In this document: positions 1 to 6,556 of the stretch, one piece after another
How positions within the stretch are numbered: position 1 is the first letter of the stretch
How the letters are laid out: the number at the start of each line of letters is the position of its first letter
Position numbers and translations under genes: made by a program
Notes under the pieces: generated by a model
Told to the model about the DNA's origin: nothing
Database searches by the model: none
The model's input: the letters and a program-made list of their open reading frames with translations, nothing else
DNA from: Paludibacter sp.
GTDB lineage: Bacteria; Bacteroidota; Bacteroidia; Bacteroidales; Paludibacteraceae
Direction: 5' to 3'
Assembly (NCBI GenBank): GCA_028705705.1
Contig: JAQWCZ010000115.1
Location: 1-6,556, forward strand
DNA length: 6,556 nt

Positions 1-64
1 ATGCGTAAAATATCGCAAGGTTATTTCCGACTCTTACCTTTCAGGCAGGTTTTGTTTTAACCAA

Positions 65-72
65 TACGTTTG
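65..72 (+). promoter_or_regulatory. Candidate Bacteroidetes -7 promoter element for the RRM gene
   Basis: TACGTTTG is an exact match to the TAnnTTTG element recognised by the primary sigma factor of Bacteroidetes. The matching upstream TTTG box is weak: only TTTC at 39-42 lies about the right distance away. Transcription would begin near 79, giving an RRM leader of about 45 nt that is U-rich and ends in two 7-nt U runs just before the ATG at 126. An 8-base motif with four free or weak positions can occur by chance in A/T-rich DNA. Confidence 0.45.
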
Positions 73-125
73 TTTATGCTGTTCTTAAAAAGGTTTCTTT
101 ATTCATTTTATTTTTTTATTTTTTT

Positions 126-368
126 ATGAACATTTATGTAGGTAACTTAAGTTACAGAGTCCGTGAAAATGACTTGCAAGGCGTTATGGCCGAGTATGGT
201 GAAGTGCAATCATGCAAAATCATCAAAGATCGTGAAACTAACAAATCAAAAGGTTTTGCTTTCGTAGAAATGGATGATGCAGGTGGCGAAAAAGCTATTG
301 CAGAACTGAACGGAGCTGACCTGGATGGTCGTACCATGGTAGTTAAAGAAGCCAGACCAAAAGCTTAA
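126..368 (+). CDS. Small single-RRM RNA-binding protein
   Basis: This 80-residue protein is one complete RNA recognition motif (beta-alpha-beta-beta-alpha-beta fold) with almost nothing outside it. RNP2 is IYVGNL at residues 3-8 and RNP1 is KGFAFVEM at 42-49. The RNA-stacking aromatics Y4, F44 and F46 are all present, so binding to single-stranded RNA is expected. The basic tail (KEARPKA) is typical of the family. Bacteroidetes and cyanobacteria carry several such 80-100-residue proteins, often abundant and cold- or stress-linked; their RNA targets are mostly unknown. The ATG at 126 places RNP2 at the very N-terminus, as usual for the family, and no earlier in-frame start fits. The gene stands alone: a candidate promoter lies at 65-72 and a strong terminator follows at 391-427. 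No Shine-Dalgarno sequence is seen; the start is preceded by a T-rich leader, as is common in this phylum. The family call is secure, the cellular role is not. Confidence 0.95.
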   Translation: MNIYVGNLSYRVRENDLQGVMAEYGEVQSCKIIKDRETNKSKGFAFVEMDDAGGEKAIAELNGADLDGRTMVVKEARPKA

Positions 369-390
369 CAAACTTTCTGATTCAGGAATT

Positions 391-427
391 AAACTTCTGT
401 TGTCCCAGGTGATAACAGGAGTTTTTT
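391..427 (+). terminator. Rho-independent terminator of the RRM gene
   Basis: An inverted repeat pairs 394-404 with 411-421 around a 6-nt loop (CCAGGT, 405-410). All eleven pairs form, two of them G-U wobbles (396/419 and 402/413). The stem can extend by A-T pairs 391-393 with 422-424. A run of six T (422-427) follows at once, then AGTTTT. It lies 22 bp after the RRM stop codon, so the RRM message should end here and be separate from the protease gene. Confidence 0.85.
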
Positions 428-573
428 AGTTTTATATAATATGGTAAAGAATACTTGAAGTGATACTAATGGTGTTTATAATTGATTTTAGATTTTGAAA
501 TGAAATGATAATGTTTAATTAAATAAGGTTGATCTCTTGTTATTAAATACACGAAAGTAGAATTATTTTATTT

Positions 574-1440
574 ATGAAGATTAAAGGCGTTTTTAGTTAT
601 TCCGGTTTAGGTTCGAAAATCCTCCAATTGGTAGGTGTTTCATTGTTTTTCATGTTGTTGTTTTCCCTGATTTCTCTCTGGATGACGCAGGGAGATTTGT
701 CGGATATTGGTTCGATTAAGCTGGCGCAGTTTATGCAATCGTTGGGTTTGTTTGTAATCCCGCCATTTTTATTGGCTTATCTGTGGAGTGAAAGGCCGCT
801 TCAGTATCTTCAGATAAATCGTAAACCCTTATCAAGGGATGTGTTGCTGGCTGTAATCATCATGCTATCTGCCATACCGGCAATCAATTTACTAGGAGAA
901 ATAAACCACGCCATTCCTTTTCCGGATTCTTTATCATGGCTTGAAAACCAGTTGGTTGAACTGGAGAAAAGAGCGGAAGACCTTACACTCAGAATGCTGG
1001 ATGTCAATACCCCAGCCGGTTTACTGGTCAACCTGGGGCTGATCGCCATGATTCCGGCTGTTGGCGAAGAACTGTTTTTTAGGGGAATCATTCAGCAGAT
1101 ATTGCAAGACAAGCTCAAAGCCCATGCTGCGGTGTGGATTACGGCCGTTATTTTCAGCGCCATTCACTTTCAGTTTTTTGGCTTTATTCCCCGCATGCTG
1201 ATGGGAGCTTTGCTTGGATATATGTTTTTGTGGACGGGCAATATCTGGGTGCCGGTGGCAGCACATTTTACCAACAATGCAGTAGCGGTAGTATTTTTCT
1301 ATTTGAAAAATATCGGACAAACATCTGTTGATCTTGAAAATATTGGTAATTCAGAAAATCCTTGTTTCTCAATTCTTAGCTTTGTTGTAGTTGGAGTATT
1401 GCTTTGGTTGCAAACCAAACGCTCAAAAGAAACCAACTAA
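574..1440 (+). CDS. CPBP (Abi/CAAX-protease-like) family intramembrane metalloprotease
   Basis: This 288-residue polytopic membrane protein has the three CPBP motifs in order: EELFFRG with E165, E166 and R170; FSAIH ending in H198; and HFTNN with H231 and N235. These residues form the glutamate/histidine active site of the Rce1-like intramembrane proteases. Hydrophobic segments lie near residues 15-37, 54-71, 88-107, 148-164, 185-200, 207-220, 225-244 and 265-280, consistent with seven or eight membrane spans in the inner membrane. Length is normal for the family. Bacterial members are linked in some cases to bacteriocin self-immunity or peptide maturation, but most, including this one, have no known substrate; no peptide or bacteriocin gene is visible nearby. 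The region after H231 (residues 246-263) is polar and variable, and the tail is basic (KRSKETN). The gene is monocistronic by context: a terminator lies upstream and 257 bp of non-coding DNA lies downstream. No exact TAnnTTTG promoter was found in 428-573. Confidence 0.92.
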   Translation: MKIKGVFSYSGLGSKILQLVGVSLFFMLLFSLISLWMTQGDLSDIGSIKLAQFMQSLGLFVIPPFLLAYLWSERPLQYLQINRKPLSRDVLLAVIIMLSAIPAINLLGEINHAIPFPDSLSWLENQLVELEKRAEDLTLRMLDVNTPAGLLVNLGLIAMIPAVGEELFFRGIIQQILQDKLKAHAAVWITAVIFSAIHFQFFGFIPRMLMGALLGYMFLWTGNIWVPVAAHFTNNAVAVVFFYLKNIGQTSVDLENIGNSENPCFSILSFVVVGVLLWLQTKRSKETN

Positions 1441-1697
1441 TTCTAATTTAGATTCTCATAATTTTCCACTAAACAAAAAAATTATCAAATAATTTAAAGA
1501 GCGTCTAGATATTTTTTTAATTTTCATCTTACAATTAATAATTTTTTGATCCAATCTCTAGTTTTTTTATTACTTTACACTCCATTCCGATTGATCTGTT
1601 TTTTTTGCGTTTTTTGTTGCATATAATGAATTTATATTTTCATTTATGTTTTTTTGTAATTCCTAAATTTGCATAAAAATCAAATTAATTTAAAGTG
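1441..1697. other. A/T-rich intergenic region with repeated T-tracts
   Basis: No gene is visible in these 257 bp. The + strand carries T-runs of 6-8 bases at 1512-1518, 1542-1547, 1562-1568, 1599-1606, 1610-1615 and 1649-1655. A perfect but all-A/T hairpin (7-bp arms, 3-nt loop) lies at 1479-1495; it has no T-run after it on the + strand, so it is a poor terminator for the protease gene. The region probably holds the promoter and any regulatory sites of the downstream secreted-protein genes. Confidence 0.6.
1664..1671 (+). promoter_or_regulatory. Candidate -7 promoter element of the secreted-protein operon
   Basis: TAAATTTG matches the Bacteroidetes TAnnTTTG element exactly. Initiation about 7 bp downstream would give a leader near 20 nt before the ATG at 1698. 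The upstream box is imperfect: TTTC at 1638-1641 or TTTA at 1643-1646. It is the only exact match found between the protease stop and the first propeller gene. Confidence 0.5.
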
Positions 1698-3527
1698 ATG
1701 AAGATATTATTGAAAAATGTATGTATTGCTTGTTTTTTTGTTAATACAAGCATCAACCTAATTTTTGCCACAAATAACAATGGTGTTAGGGTTTCTTGGG
1801 ATTATAATTCTTATTTCGAACAAACTGAAGTAAAGGTAGTAAATAAAGATTATATTGAAACAGAATGTTTTTACCCTCGTATAAAGAAACTTAAAGATGG
1901 ATCTCTGTTGATGGTATTCATGAATCATCGTGTGGGTTATGATATTTTTGTCCGTAAAAGTTATGATAATGGTTTAACCTGGAGTGATGCATATATGGTA
2001 AGACAACGTTATGAGGCTCCATCCCCGGGTATTCCAAATGATATAGTAGTTTTTTCGACTCCCGATTTTATTCAGTTGAATGATGGACGTGTTTTGCTGG
2101 CTTATCAATGGCGTTTTGAAAAGGGGTATAATGATTCTATATATACGAATCAGAATTGTGGAGTTGAAGTAATGGTCAGTGAAGATGGAGGAAATACATT
2201 TTCAAATCCAAAGATTATATATTACGGGAGATGTTGGGAACCCTATTTTTTGCAATTACCTTCAGGAGAGTTACAAATGTATATTACCGACAGTAGTGAG
2301 TTTGCCATCGATCGGAAACAATCGGGTCGTTATGCTCTACGTTCATTGGCATGTACAATTCTGATACGCTCTTTTGACAATGGGAAAACGTGGCAGGGGA
2401 AAGAGGTTGTAAGTTATAGAGATGGAGAATGCATTGCACGAACAATTAATGAAAAGGGAAAATTTGATGGGATGCCTGCTGCAAAATATCTTAAGGAAAA
2501 TAATGGAATTGCGATGGCTATTGAAACATGGAGTGCAACATATCAGTTTGACCATTCTCCATATATTGTTTATTCACCTGGAAAAGAGAACTGGAAATAC
2601 AGGAATAATTTTATACGGGAAAAAGGAGGTCCGGAGATAGAAAGGAAAAAACAATTAAATAAAGATTTTCGCGGTTTTGGTCCATATATGGAAATTCTTC
2701 CACAGGGTGAAATTTTAGTCCAGTCAAATGGAATCTACAAAGGGCAGCAAGGGATGTGGGTATTTATTGGTGATAAAAAAGCCGATAATTTCACTTTTGC
2801 ATCTTCTCCTTATGTTGGCTATTGGGGTTCAATAGCTTATATTGACAACGATGAGGTAATCAGTGCAGGAACTTTCATGTATAATAAAAATGAAAAAGAA
2901 AGAAGTGGCATCAAAGTTATTAAAGGAAAACTAAATTATGCAAAAGAGATTAAAAGAGACGTCTTAAAACATAAATCATTAGATTCTTTTGATAAAAATA
3001 ACAACAACTATTGGTTTATTGGACACGCAACAAGTTCTTCTGTATATATCGACTTTGGATATTCAAAAGACGCATTTGAATTTTCTACTTATTTGTTTGA
3101 TAAGAATTTGGTTGCTTTTACACCTGATAATTCTGATGCAGTTGATTTTTTGTTACACAGAATAAATCCCAAAAATGGGGAAGAACAAATCTATCATTTG
3201 GCAATAAATGCTAAAGGTGTTTTCACTTTGCAAATGGAAAAAACAAATTCGTGGATTCCTCAGGATGCAACAAAAGTGCAGATTATTGATTTTAATCAGA
3301 CAGGAACAATTAACAATTCAAAAGATAAAGATTACGGCTTCTCTGCTAAGGTGTCGATTCCGTGGAAACTGATTGGTGGATATCCTGCAAAAGAGGAAAA
3401 ATTTCAAATACACCTGCGTCACAGGTATAAAGATGAAATGAAAGAGTATCCGTTTTCATTATTGGAATCACTTCCGGGGGAAAATTCAGATATTCCGGAT
3501 ACATGGCTATCCGTTTCGTTTAAGTAA
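1698..3527 (+). CDS. Secreted sialidase-superfamily (GH93-like) beta-propeller protein with C-terminal CBM9-like domain, copy 1
   Basis: A 609-residue exported protein, probably an exo-acting glycosidase. Residues 1-24 form a signal peptide (basic K2/K6, hydrophobic core, likely cleavage IFA|T). Residues about 30-415 form a BNR/Asp-box propeller: Asp-boxes at 88-95 (SYDNGLTW), 161-168 (SEDGGNTF) and 225-232 (SFDNGKTW). Possible active-site residues are R61 in YPRI, E181 in CWEP, D257 in DGM and E276. As I recall the family, this pattern resembles GH93 exo-arabinanases, which use two catalytic glutamates, better than GH33 sialidases; automatic annotation would probably say 'sialidase family protein'. 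Residues about 427-609 resemble a CBM9 domain (DAVDF; VSIPW at 552-556; final TWL strand). The protein ends there, with no T9SS sorting domain, so it is presumably periplasmic or secreted another way. The start was set at ATG 1698 rather than the adjacent GTG 1695. The gene ends in TAATAA, 20 bp before its paralog. Substrate is unknown; the fold assignment is firm, the enzyme family less so. Confidence 0.85.
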   Translation: MKILLKNVCIACFFVNTSINLIFATNNNGVRVSWDYNSYFEQTEVKVVNKDYIETECFYPRIKKLKDGSLLMVFMNHRVGYDIFVRKSYDNGLTWSDAYMVRQRYEAPSPGIPNDIVVFSTPDFIQLNDGRVLLAYQWRFEKGYNDSIYTNQNCGVEVMVSEDGGNTFSNPKIIYYGRCWEPYFLQLPSGELQMYITDSSEFAIDRKQSGRYALRSLACTILIRSFDNGKTWQGKEVVSYRDGECIARTINEKGKFDGMPAAKYLKENNGIAMAIETWSATYQFDHSPYIVYSPGKENWKYRNNFIREKGGPEIERKKQLNKDFRGFGPYMEILPQGEILVQSNGIYKGQQGMWVFIGDKKADNFTFASSPYVGYWGSIAYIDNDEVISAGTFMYNKNEKERSGIKVIKGKLNYAKEIKRDVLKHKSLDSFDKNNNNYWFIGHATSSSVYIDFGYSKDAFEFSTYLFDKNLVAFTPDNSDAVDFLLHRINPKNGEEQIYHLAINAKGVFTLQMEKTNSWIPQDATKVQIIDFNQTGTINNSKDKDYGFSAKVSIPWKLIGGYPAKEEKFQIHLRHRYKDEMKEYPFSLLESLPGENSDIPDTWLSVSFK

Positions 3528-3547
3528 TAATTCAAAATTCGTATTAT

Positions 3548-5575
3548 ATGAAGTTTTTGAAATATTGTTATTGGGGGATAAATGCAATAATTCTATCTTG
3601 TTTTTCTGTTAATTCACAGCAAGCAGATGTACGTATTTCCTGGGATAAAAACACGTATCAGGAGTTGAAAGAATATAAGTTATCGGGGACAAGTTCGTAT
3701 TTGAAGACAGCTTATTATCCGCGTATCAAACGTTTGGGAGATGGTTCATTACTGATGGTCTTTATGAATGGACAGGTTGGAAATAACATTTATACACGTA
3801 GAAGTGTAAATGATGGAAAGACATGGAGTGATGCTGTGGTGGTGCGGAAGCAATCGAAAGAAGCCTCGCCCACGCTGGCAAGTGATAACTTATTTTATGC
3901 TTGTCCTGATTTTATTGAATTGGGAAATGGGGAAATTTTGCTTGCCTATCAATGGCGATATTCAAATGCTTACGGTAGTTTCGAATATACAAATATAAGC
4001 TGTGGAATCGAAATTATGCGAAGCCTTGATTACGGTTATACCTGGCAAACGCCACGTAAAGTATATAACGGTAGATGTTGGGAACCTTCGTTTATTTTAT
4101 TGCCTACTGGGGAATTGCAAATGCTTTTTACGGATAGCCACGAAGTAAACGCTGAAGTGAAATCGCAGCCATGTGTAAGTATGCTTCGTTCATTTGATAA
4201 AGGCGAAACATGGCAGGGAAAAGAGCTTTGTACATATCATGATGCCGAGGTTTTGTCGCGTATTGTAGATGATAATGGAAGCTACGATGGAATGCCTGTT
4301 GGAAAAGCCTTACGCAATGACAACGGGATTGCGTATGCCTGCGAAAGTTACGGTTATGCACAATCGCCCTGGATCGTCTATTCTTCAATAGGCAACAACT
4401 GGATTTACAACGATGTTTATTTCGGAACGGGTGGACCTGGTTCTAATCGGCGTTGGTTGGTACACCCTGATTTTAAAGGGGCTGCACCTTATTTGGAGGT
4501 CTTGCCTTCGGGCGAGGTTTTGGTACAAGCGAATGGCTCATATAAAAATCAATCCGGCATGTGGGCTTTTATTGGAGATGCTACTGCACGCAATTTTTCA
4601 TTTGCATCTTCACCTTATTCAGCTTGGTGGGGATCGATTCAGTATATAGGTAACGATGAGATAATTAGTTGTGGCAATCAGGGTTATAATATAGGCAGTC
4701 TCGAGTATGAAATGCTGAAGGTAATGAAAGGTAAACTTAATTATGCTAAAGATGTCTATAAATCGTCGATTGAATTACAACCTCTTAGTTCATTTGACCG
4801 CAATATTAATCACGATTGGTTTATCGGTCAAAAATCGACTTCATCAGCCTATGTGAATTTTGGTTACACTGATACACATTTTGAATACACGGTACATTTG
4901 TTTGATTCCATCCTTACAGCTTTTACACCGGTTAACTCTGATGCAGTAACGTTAAGGATGAGTCGAAAAACCGCATCTGTTCCTGTTTTGTATCAAATGA
5001 CAGTCAATGCTAACGGCAAATTCTCGTTGGATAAAAAGTCAGCTTATACCTGGATATCCCAGGATGTCTCTTCTGTAAATGAAATTACAGTCAATTTGCA
5101 AGGAACTATTAACGATGCCTCAGATATTGATTTAGGTTACACTGTCAAAGTGTCCATTCCCTGGGCGTTAATTGGTGGTTATCCTTCTTTTGATGAGCAG
5201 TTTAATGTACACTTAATGCAGCGATTCAAAAACACTGTTACAGAAACGCCTGTTGCTGTAACAGCTTCATTAGCAGGTGAAAATGCTGATGATTCTTCGA
5301 CTTGGTTAAACATTCGCTTTCTTTCTACAGGTGCTGGTACTCACAAAACAACAATCAATGACAGTTTTTTTGTAAATGGTAATACAATTTATGTTCATAA
5401 GCCGGATGAAATAAATTCAATTAGTATTTATAATCTTTTAGGACAAAAGATATTTCATGTTTTTCCTGTTTATACGGAACAAACGGTAATATTGCCAGAT
5501 GGATGTTATATTCTTGTCAAACACGACAAGTTTGGTAATTCCATTTCGATTAAACAAATATTTCAAACTATATAA
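3548..5575 (+). CDS. T9SS-exported sialidase-superfamily (GH93-like) beta-propeller protein with CBM9-like domain, copy 2
   Basis: A 675-residue paralog of the preceding gene, collinear through its first ~592 residues. A signal peptide spans about 1-23 (cleavage VNS|Q likely). The propeller has Asp-boxes at 86-93 (SVNDGKTW, with N where D is usual), 159-166 (SLDYGYTW) and 215-222 (SFDKGETW). R59 in YPRI, E179 in CWEP, D247 in DGM and E266 match copy 1, so both copies keep the putative GH93-like glutamate pair. Residues about 412-592 form the CBM9-like module (VSIPW at 535-539). It then adds what copy 1 lacks: a linker and a type A T9SS C-terminal sorting domain at about 600-675, recognisable by SIYNLLGQKI (626-635), LPDGCYIL (649-656) and a final IKQI strand. 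T9SS substrates cross the outer membrane, lose this domain and are often anchored to surface lipopolysaccharide. The 20-bp gap implies cotranscription with copy 1. Probable role: cell-surface attack on, or binding of, a polysaccharide. The substrate cannot be read from the sequence. Confidence 0.87.
   Translation: MKFLKYCYWGINAIILSCFSVNSQQADVRISWDKNTYQELKEYKLSGTSSYLKTAYYPRIKRLGDGSLLMVFMNGQVGNNIYTRRSVNDGKTWSDAVVVRKQSKEASPTLASDNLFYACPDFIELGNGEILLAYQWRYSNAYGSFEYTNISCGIEIMRSLDYGYTWQTPRKVYNGRCWEPSFILLPTGELQMLFTDSHEVNAEVKSQPCVSMLRSFDKGETWQGKELCTYHDAEVLSRIVDDNGSYDGMPVGKALRNDNGIAYACESYGYAQSPWIVYSSIGNNWIYNDVYFGTGGPGSNRRWLVHPDFKGAAPYLEVLPSGEVLVQANGSYKNQSGMWAFIGDATARNFSFASSPYSAWWGSIQYIGNDEIISCGNQGYNIGSLEYEMLKVMKGKLNYAKDVYKSSIELQPLSSFDRNINHDWFIGQKSTSSAYVNFGYTDTHFEYTVHLFDSILTAFTPVNSDAVTLRMSRKTASVPVLYQMTVNANGKFSLDKKSAYTWISQDVSSVNEITVNLQGTINDASDIDLGYTVKVSIPWALIGGYPSFDEQFNVHLMQRFKNTVTETPVAVTASLAGENADDSSTWLNIRFLSTGAGTHKTTINDSFFVNGNTIYVHKPDEINSISIYNLLGQKIFHVFPVYTEQTVILPDGCYILVKHDKFGNSISIKQIFQTI
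5360..5572 (+). other. T9SS type A C-terminal sorting domain of copy 2
   Basis: Residues about 605-675 of the second propeller protein have the usual order of this Ig-like domain: an extended strand (NGNTIYVHKP), the SIYNLLGQKI strand, a hydrophobic stretch before LPDG, CYILV, and a last strand with IKQI close to the C-terminus. It directs export through the type IX secretion system, which is confined to Bacteroidota, and so also supports the taxonomic call. The paralog just upstream stops before this domain. Confidence 0.85.
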
Positions 5576-5623
5576 AATACAGACTTAATTAACTAATTGT
5601 TTCACTTTAAAATTGAATTACAT

Positions 5624-6556
5624 ATGAAAAAGATTTGCTACTTTTTATTGTTGATGGTCTATACAGCAGATATTTCCGCTCAGACCTTGTTACAGGAAAT
5701 TCCTGAATATAAATTTCAGTATGCAGAAGGCTTAGATGTGGATGTGAATGCTGATGGGAAATTGGATATTCTAATTGGTGGAAACGTATATCCGGCAACA
5801 GACGCAGCTTATGAACGCATTGGTTTGGACGGTAAATCGTATTTCTATCGCACTTTATTGCTTTTGTGGAATGATGCCCAAAATAAATTTATTGAAGGTG
5901 CTACTAATTTTAATAGTAATTCGAGACCTTATTTTGCTTTAGGAGATTTCGATGGAGATAATATTTTAGATGTGGTATCATGTAGCCACGGTGCATATGC
6001 AGCCTTCCCAGATGATTGGGGATTATTTATCGGAGACGGTAACGGTAATTATAACCGCGAGGAAATGACCTTTGACAAATCCGGTTATGAATTTTTTCCA
6101 CGCGGCTGTGCAGTTGCGGATTTTAATATGGATGGCAAACCCGATATCGTTTGTGTAGGATATGGGGGCACTTTCGGGACATCCAATTATGTGAATTTTG
6201 GGGCTGTACTACTGAACGACGGAGAATTTGTTGGTGACACTAAATTCAAAGTTACAGGAACAGAATTGTTTGAAAATCATGGATTTGCTTATCCCGGACT
6301 TTACATTCTGGATATAAATAATGATGGCTATCCTGATTTTCTGCTTACTGCAAGTGACGCTTCCGACAATGCTATTTCCGACAAATCGTTTTTCGATGTT
6401 TTTATGAATAAAGGTGTTAACGGACCAGGGCAATTTGATCGGATACATATTTGTGAAGAAATGGGTGGGTTTGCTCAATATCTGGGCCCCGTGTTAATTC
6501 AGGATTTTACTGGCGACGGTTATTTAGACCTTGTTGTTACAGGGAAAACAGGTAGT
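5624..6556 (+). CDS. Secreted FG-GAP/VCBS-repeat beta-propeller protein (5' part, cut by window end)
   Basis: The frame is open from ATG 5624 to the last base: 311 residues, C-terminus missing. Residues 1-19 are a signal peptide (KK, hydrophobic core, likely cleavage ISA|Q). Five calcium-binding-type Asp motifs of the FG-GAP/VCBS class follow: DVNADGKLD (40-48), DFDGDNILD (108-116), DFNMDGKPD (166-174), DINNDGYPD (230-238) and DFTGDGYLD (294-302). Their spacing of 68, 58, 64 and 64 residues fits successive blades of an integrin-like propeller; each motif precedes a hydrophobic strand such as ILIGG or IVCVG. Such proteins in Bacteroidetes are secreted and often end in a T9SS sorting domain, which could lie beyond the window. 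The start is 48 bp after the upstream stop with no clear terminator between, so it is probably in the same operon as the two propeller enzymes. Function may be glycan or protein binding, or part of a larger enzyme whose catalytic domain is outside the window; this is inference. Confidence 0.85.
   Translation, partial: MKKICYFLLLMVYTADISAQTLLQEIPEYKFQYAEGLDVDVNADGKLDILIGGNVYPATDAAYERIGLDGKSYFYRTLLLLWNDAQNKFIEGATNFNSNSRPYFALGDFDGDNILDVVSCSHGAYAAFPDDWGLFIGDGNGNYNREEMTFDKSGYEFFPRGCAVADFNMDGKPDIVCVGYGGTFGTSNYVNFGAVLLNDGEFVGDTKFKVTGTELFENHGFAYPGLYILDINNDGYPDFLLTASDASDNAISDKSFFDVFMNKGVNGPGQFDRIHICEEMGGFAQYLGPVLIQDFTGDGYLDLVVTGKTGS

Noticed and set aside
1..60. Short open frame ATG...TAA (19 codons) at the left edge
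   Set aside because: It has no recognisable motif, starts exactly at the window edge and is too short to judge. It could be chance or the tail of an upstream gene.
810..1320. Open frames on the - strand inside the protease gene (810-1091 and 1021-1320)
   Set aside because: They lie opposite a gene with intact family motifs, show no motif of their own, and have no promoter or start context.
1479..1495. Perfect 7-bp hairpin as terminator of the protease gene
   Set aside because: The stem is entirely A/T and has no T-run after it on the + strand. It would work slightly better on the - strand, where no gene is seen.
1695..1697. GTG as the start of the first propeller gene
   Set aside because: An ATG follows directly at 1698 and gives the same signal peptide. 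The GTG adds only one residue and nothing favours it.
3548..3620. Lipoprotein signal in copy 2 (ILSC, cysteine 18)
   Set aside because: The lipobox is imperfect, a good signal peptidase I site (VNS|Q) follows, and the T9SS sorting domain implies a different surface-anchoring route.
6209..6478. Open frame on the - strand inside the FG-GAP gene
   Set aside because: The + strand frame has a signal peptide and five regularly spaced Asp motifs; the reverse frame shows no recognisable features.

Overview
The window looks like chromosomal DNA from a Bacteroidota (Bacteroidetes) bacterium, most likely of the order Bacteroidales. The evidence is a short single-RRM RNA-binding protein of the type common in that phylum, A/T-rich DNA, signal peptides cleaved just before Q, exact matches to the phylum's TAnnTTTG promoter element, no recognisable Shine-Dalgarno sites, and a C-terminal type IX secretion (T9SS) sorting domain. 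A Paludibacter-like genus is possible, but the sequence does not settle it.

Left part (1-1440): two unrelated housekeeping-type genes on the + strand. The first is an 80-residue RRM protein with a candidate promoter upstream and a convincing intrinsic terminator at 391-427. The second is a CPBP/Abi-family intramembrane protease-like protein with its active-site motifs intact. A 257-bp, very A/T-rich intergenic region full of T-tracts follows. It carries a candidate promoter (TAAATTTG, 1664-1671).

Right part (1698-6556): three closely spaced + strand genes for secreted proteins, apparently one transcription unit with gaps of 20 and 48 bp. The first two are diverged tandem paralogs. Each has a signal peptide, a sialidase-superfamily beta-propeller with three Asp-boxes, and a C-terminal domain resembling family 9 carbohydrate-binding modules (CBM9). 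Their conserved residues (YPR, WEP, DGM and a following E) recall glycoside hydrolase family 93 (exo-arabinanases) more than true sialidases. Only the second paralog carries a T9SS sorting domain. The third gene is cut by the window edge and encodes a secreted FG-GAP/VCBS-repeat propeller protein with five calcium-binding-type Asp motifs.

Together the three right-hand genes suggest an export-linked polysaccharide-degrading or glycan-binding operon: one propeller enzyme soluble or periplasmic, one placed on the cell surface by T9SS, and a repeat protein of unknown role. No SusC/SusD pair, regulator, transposase, tRNA, rRNA or CRISPR array is visible.
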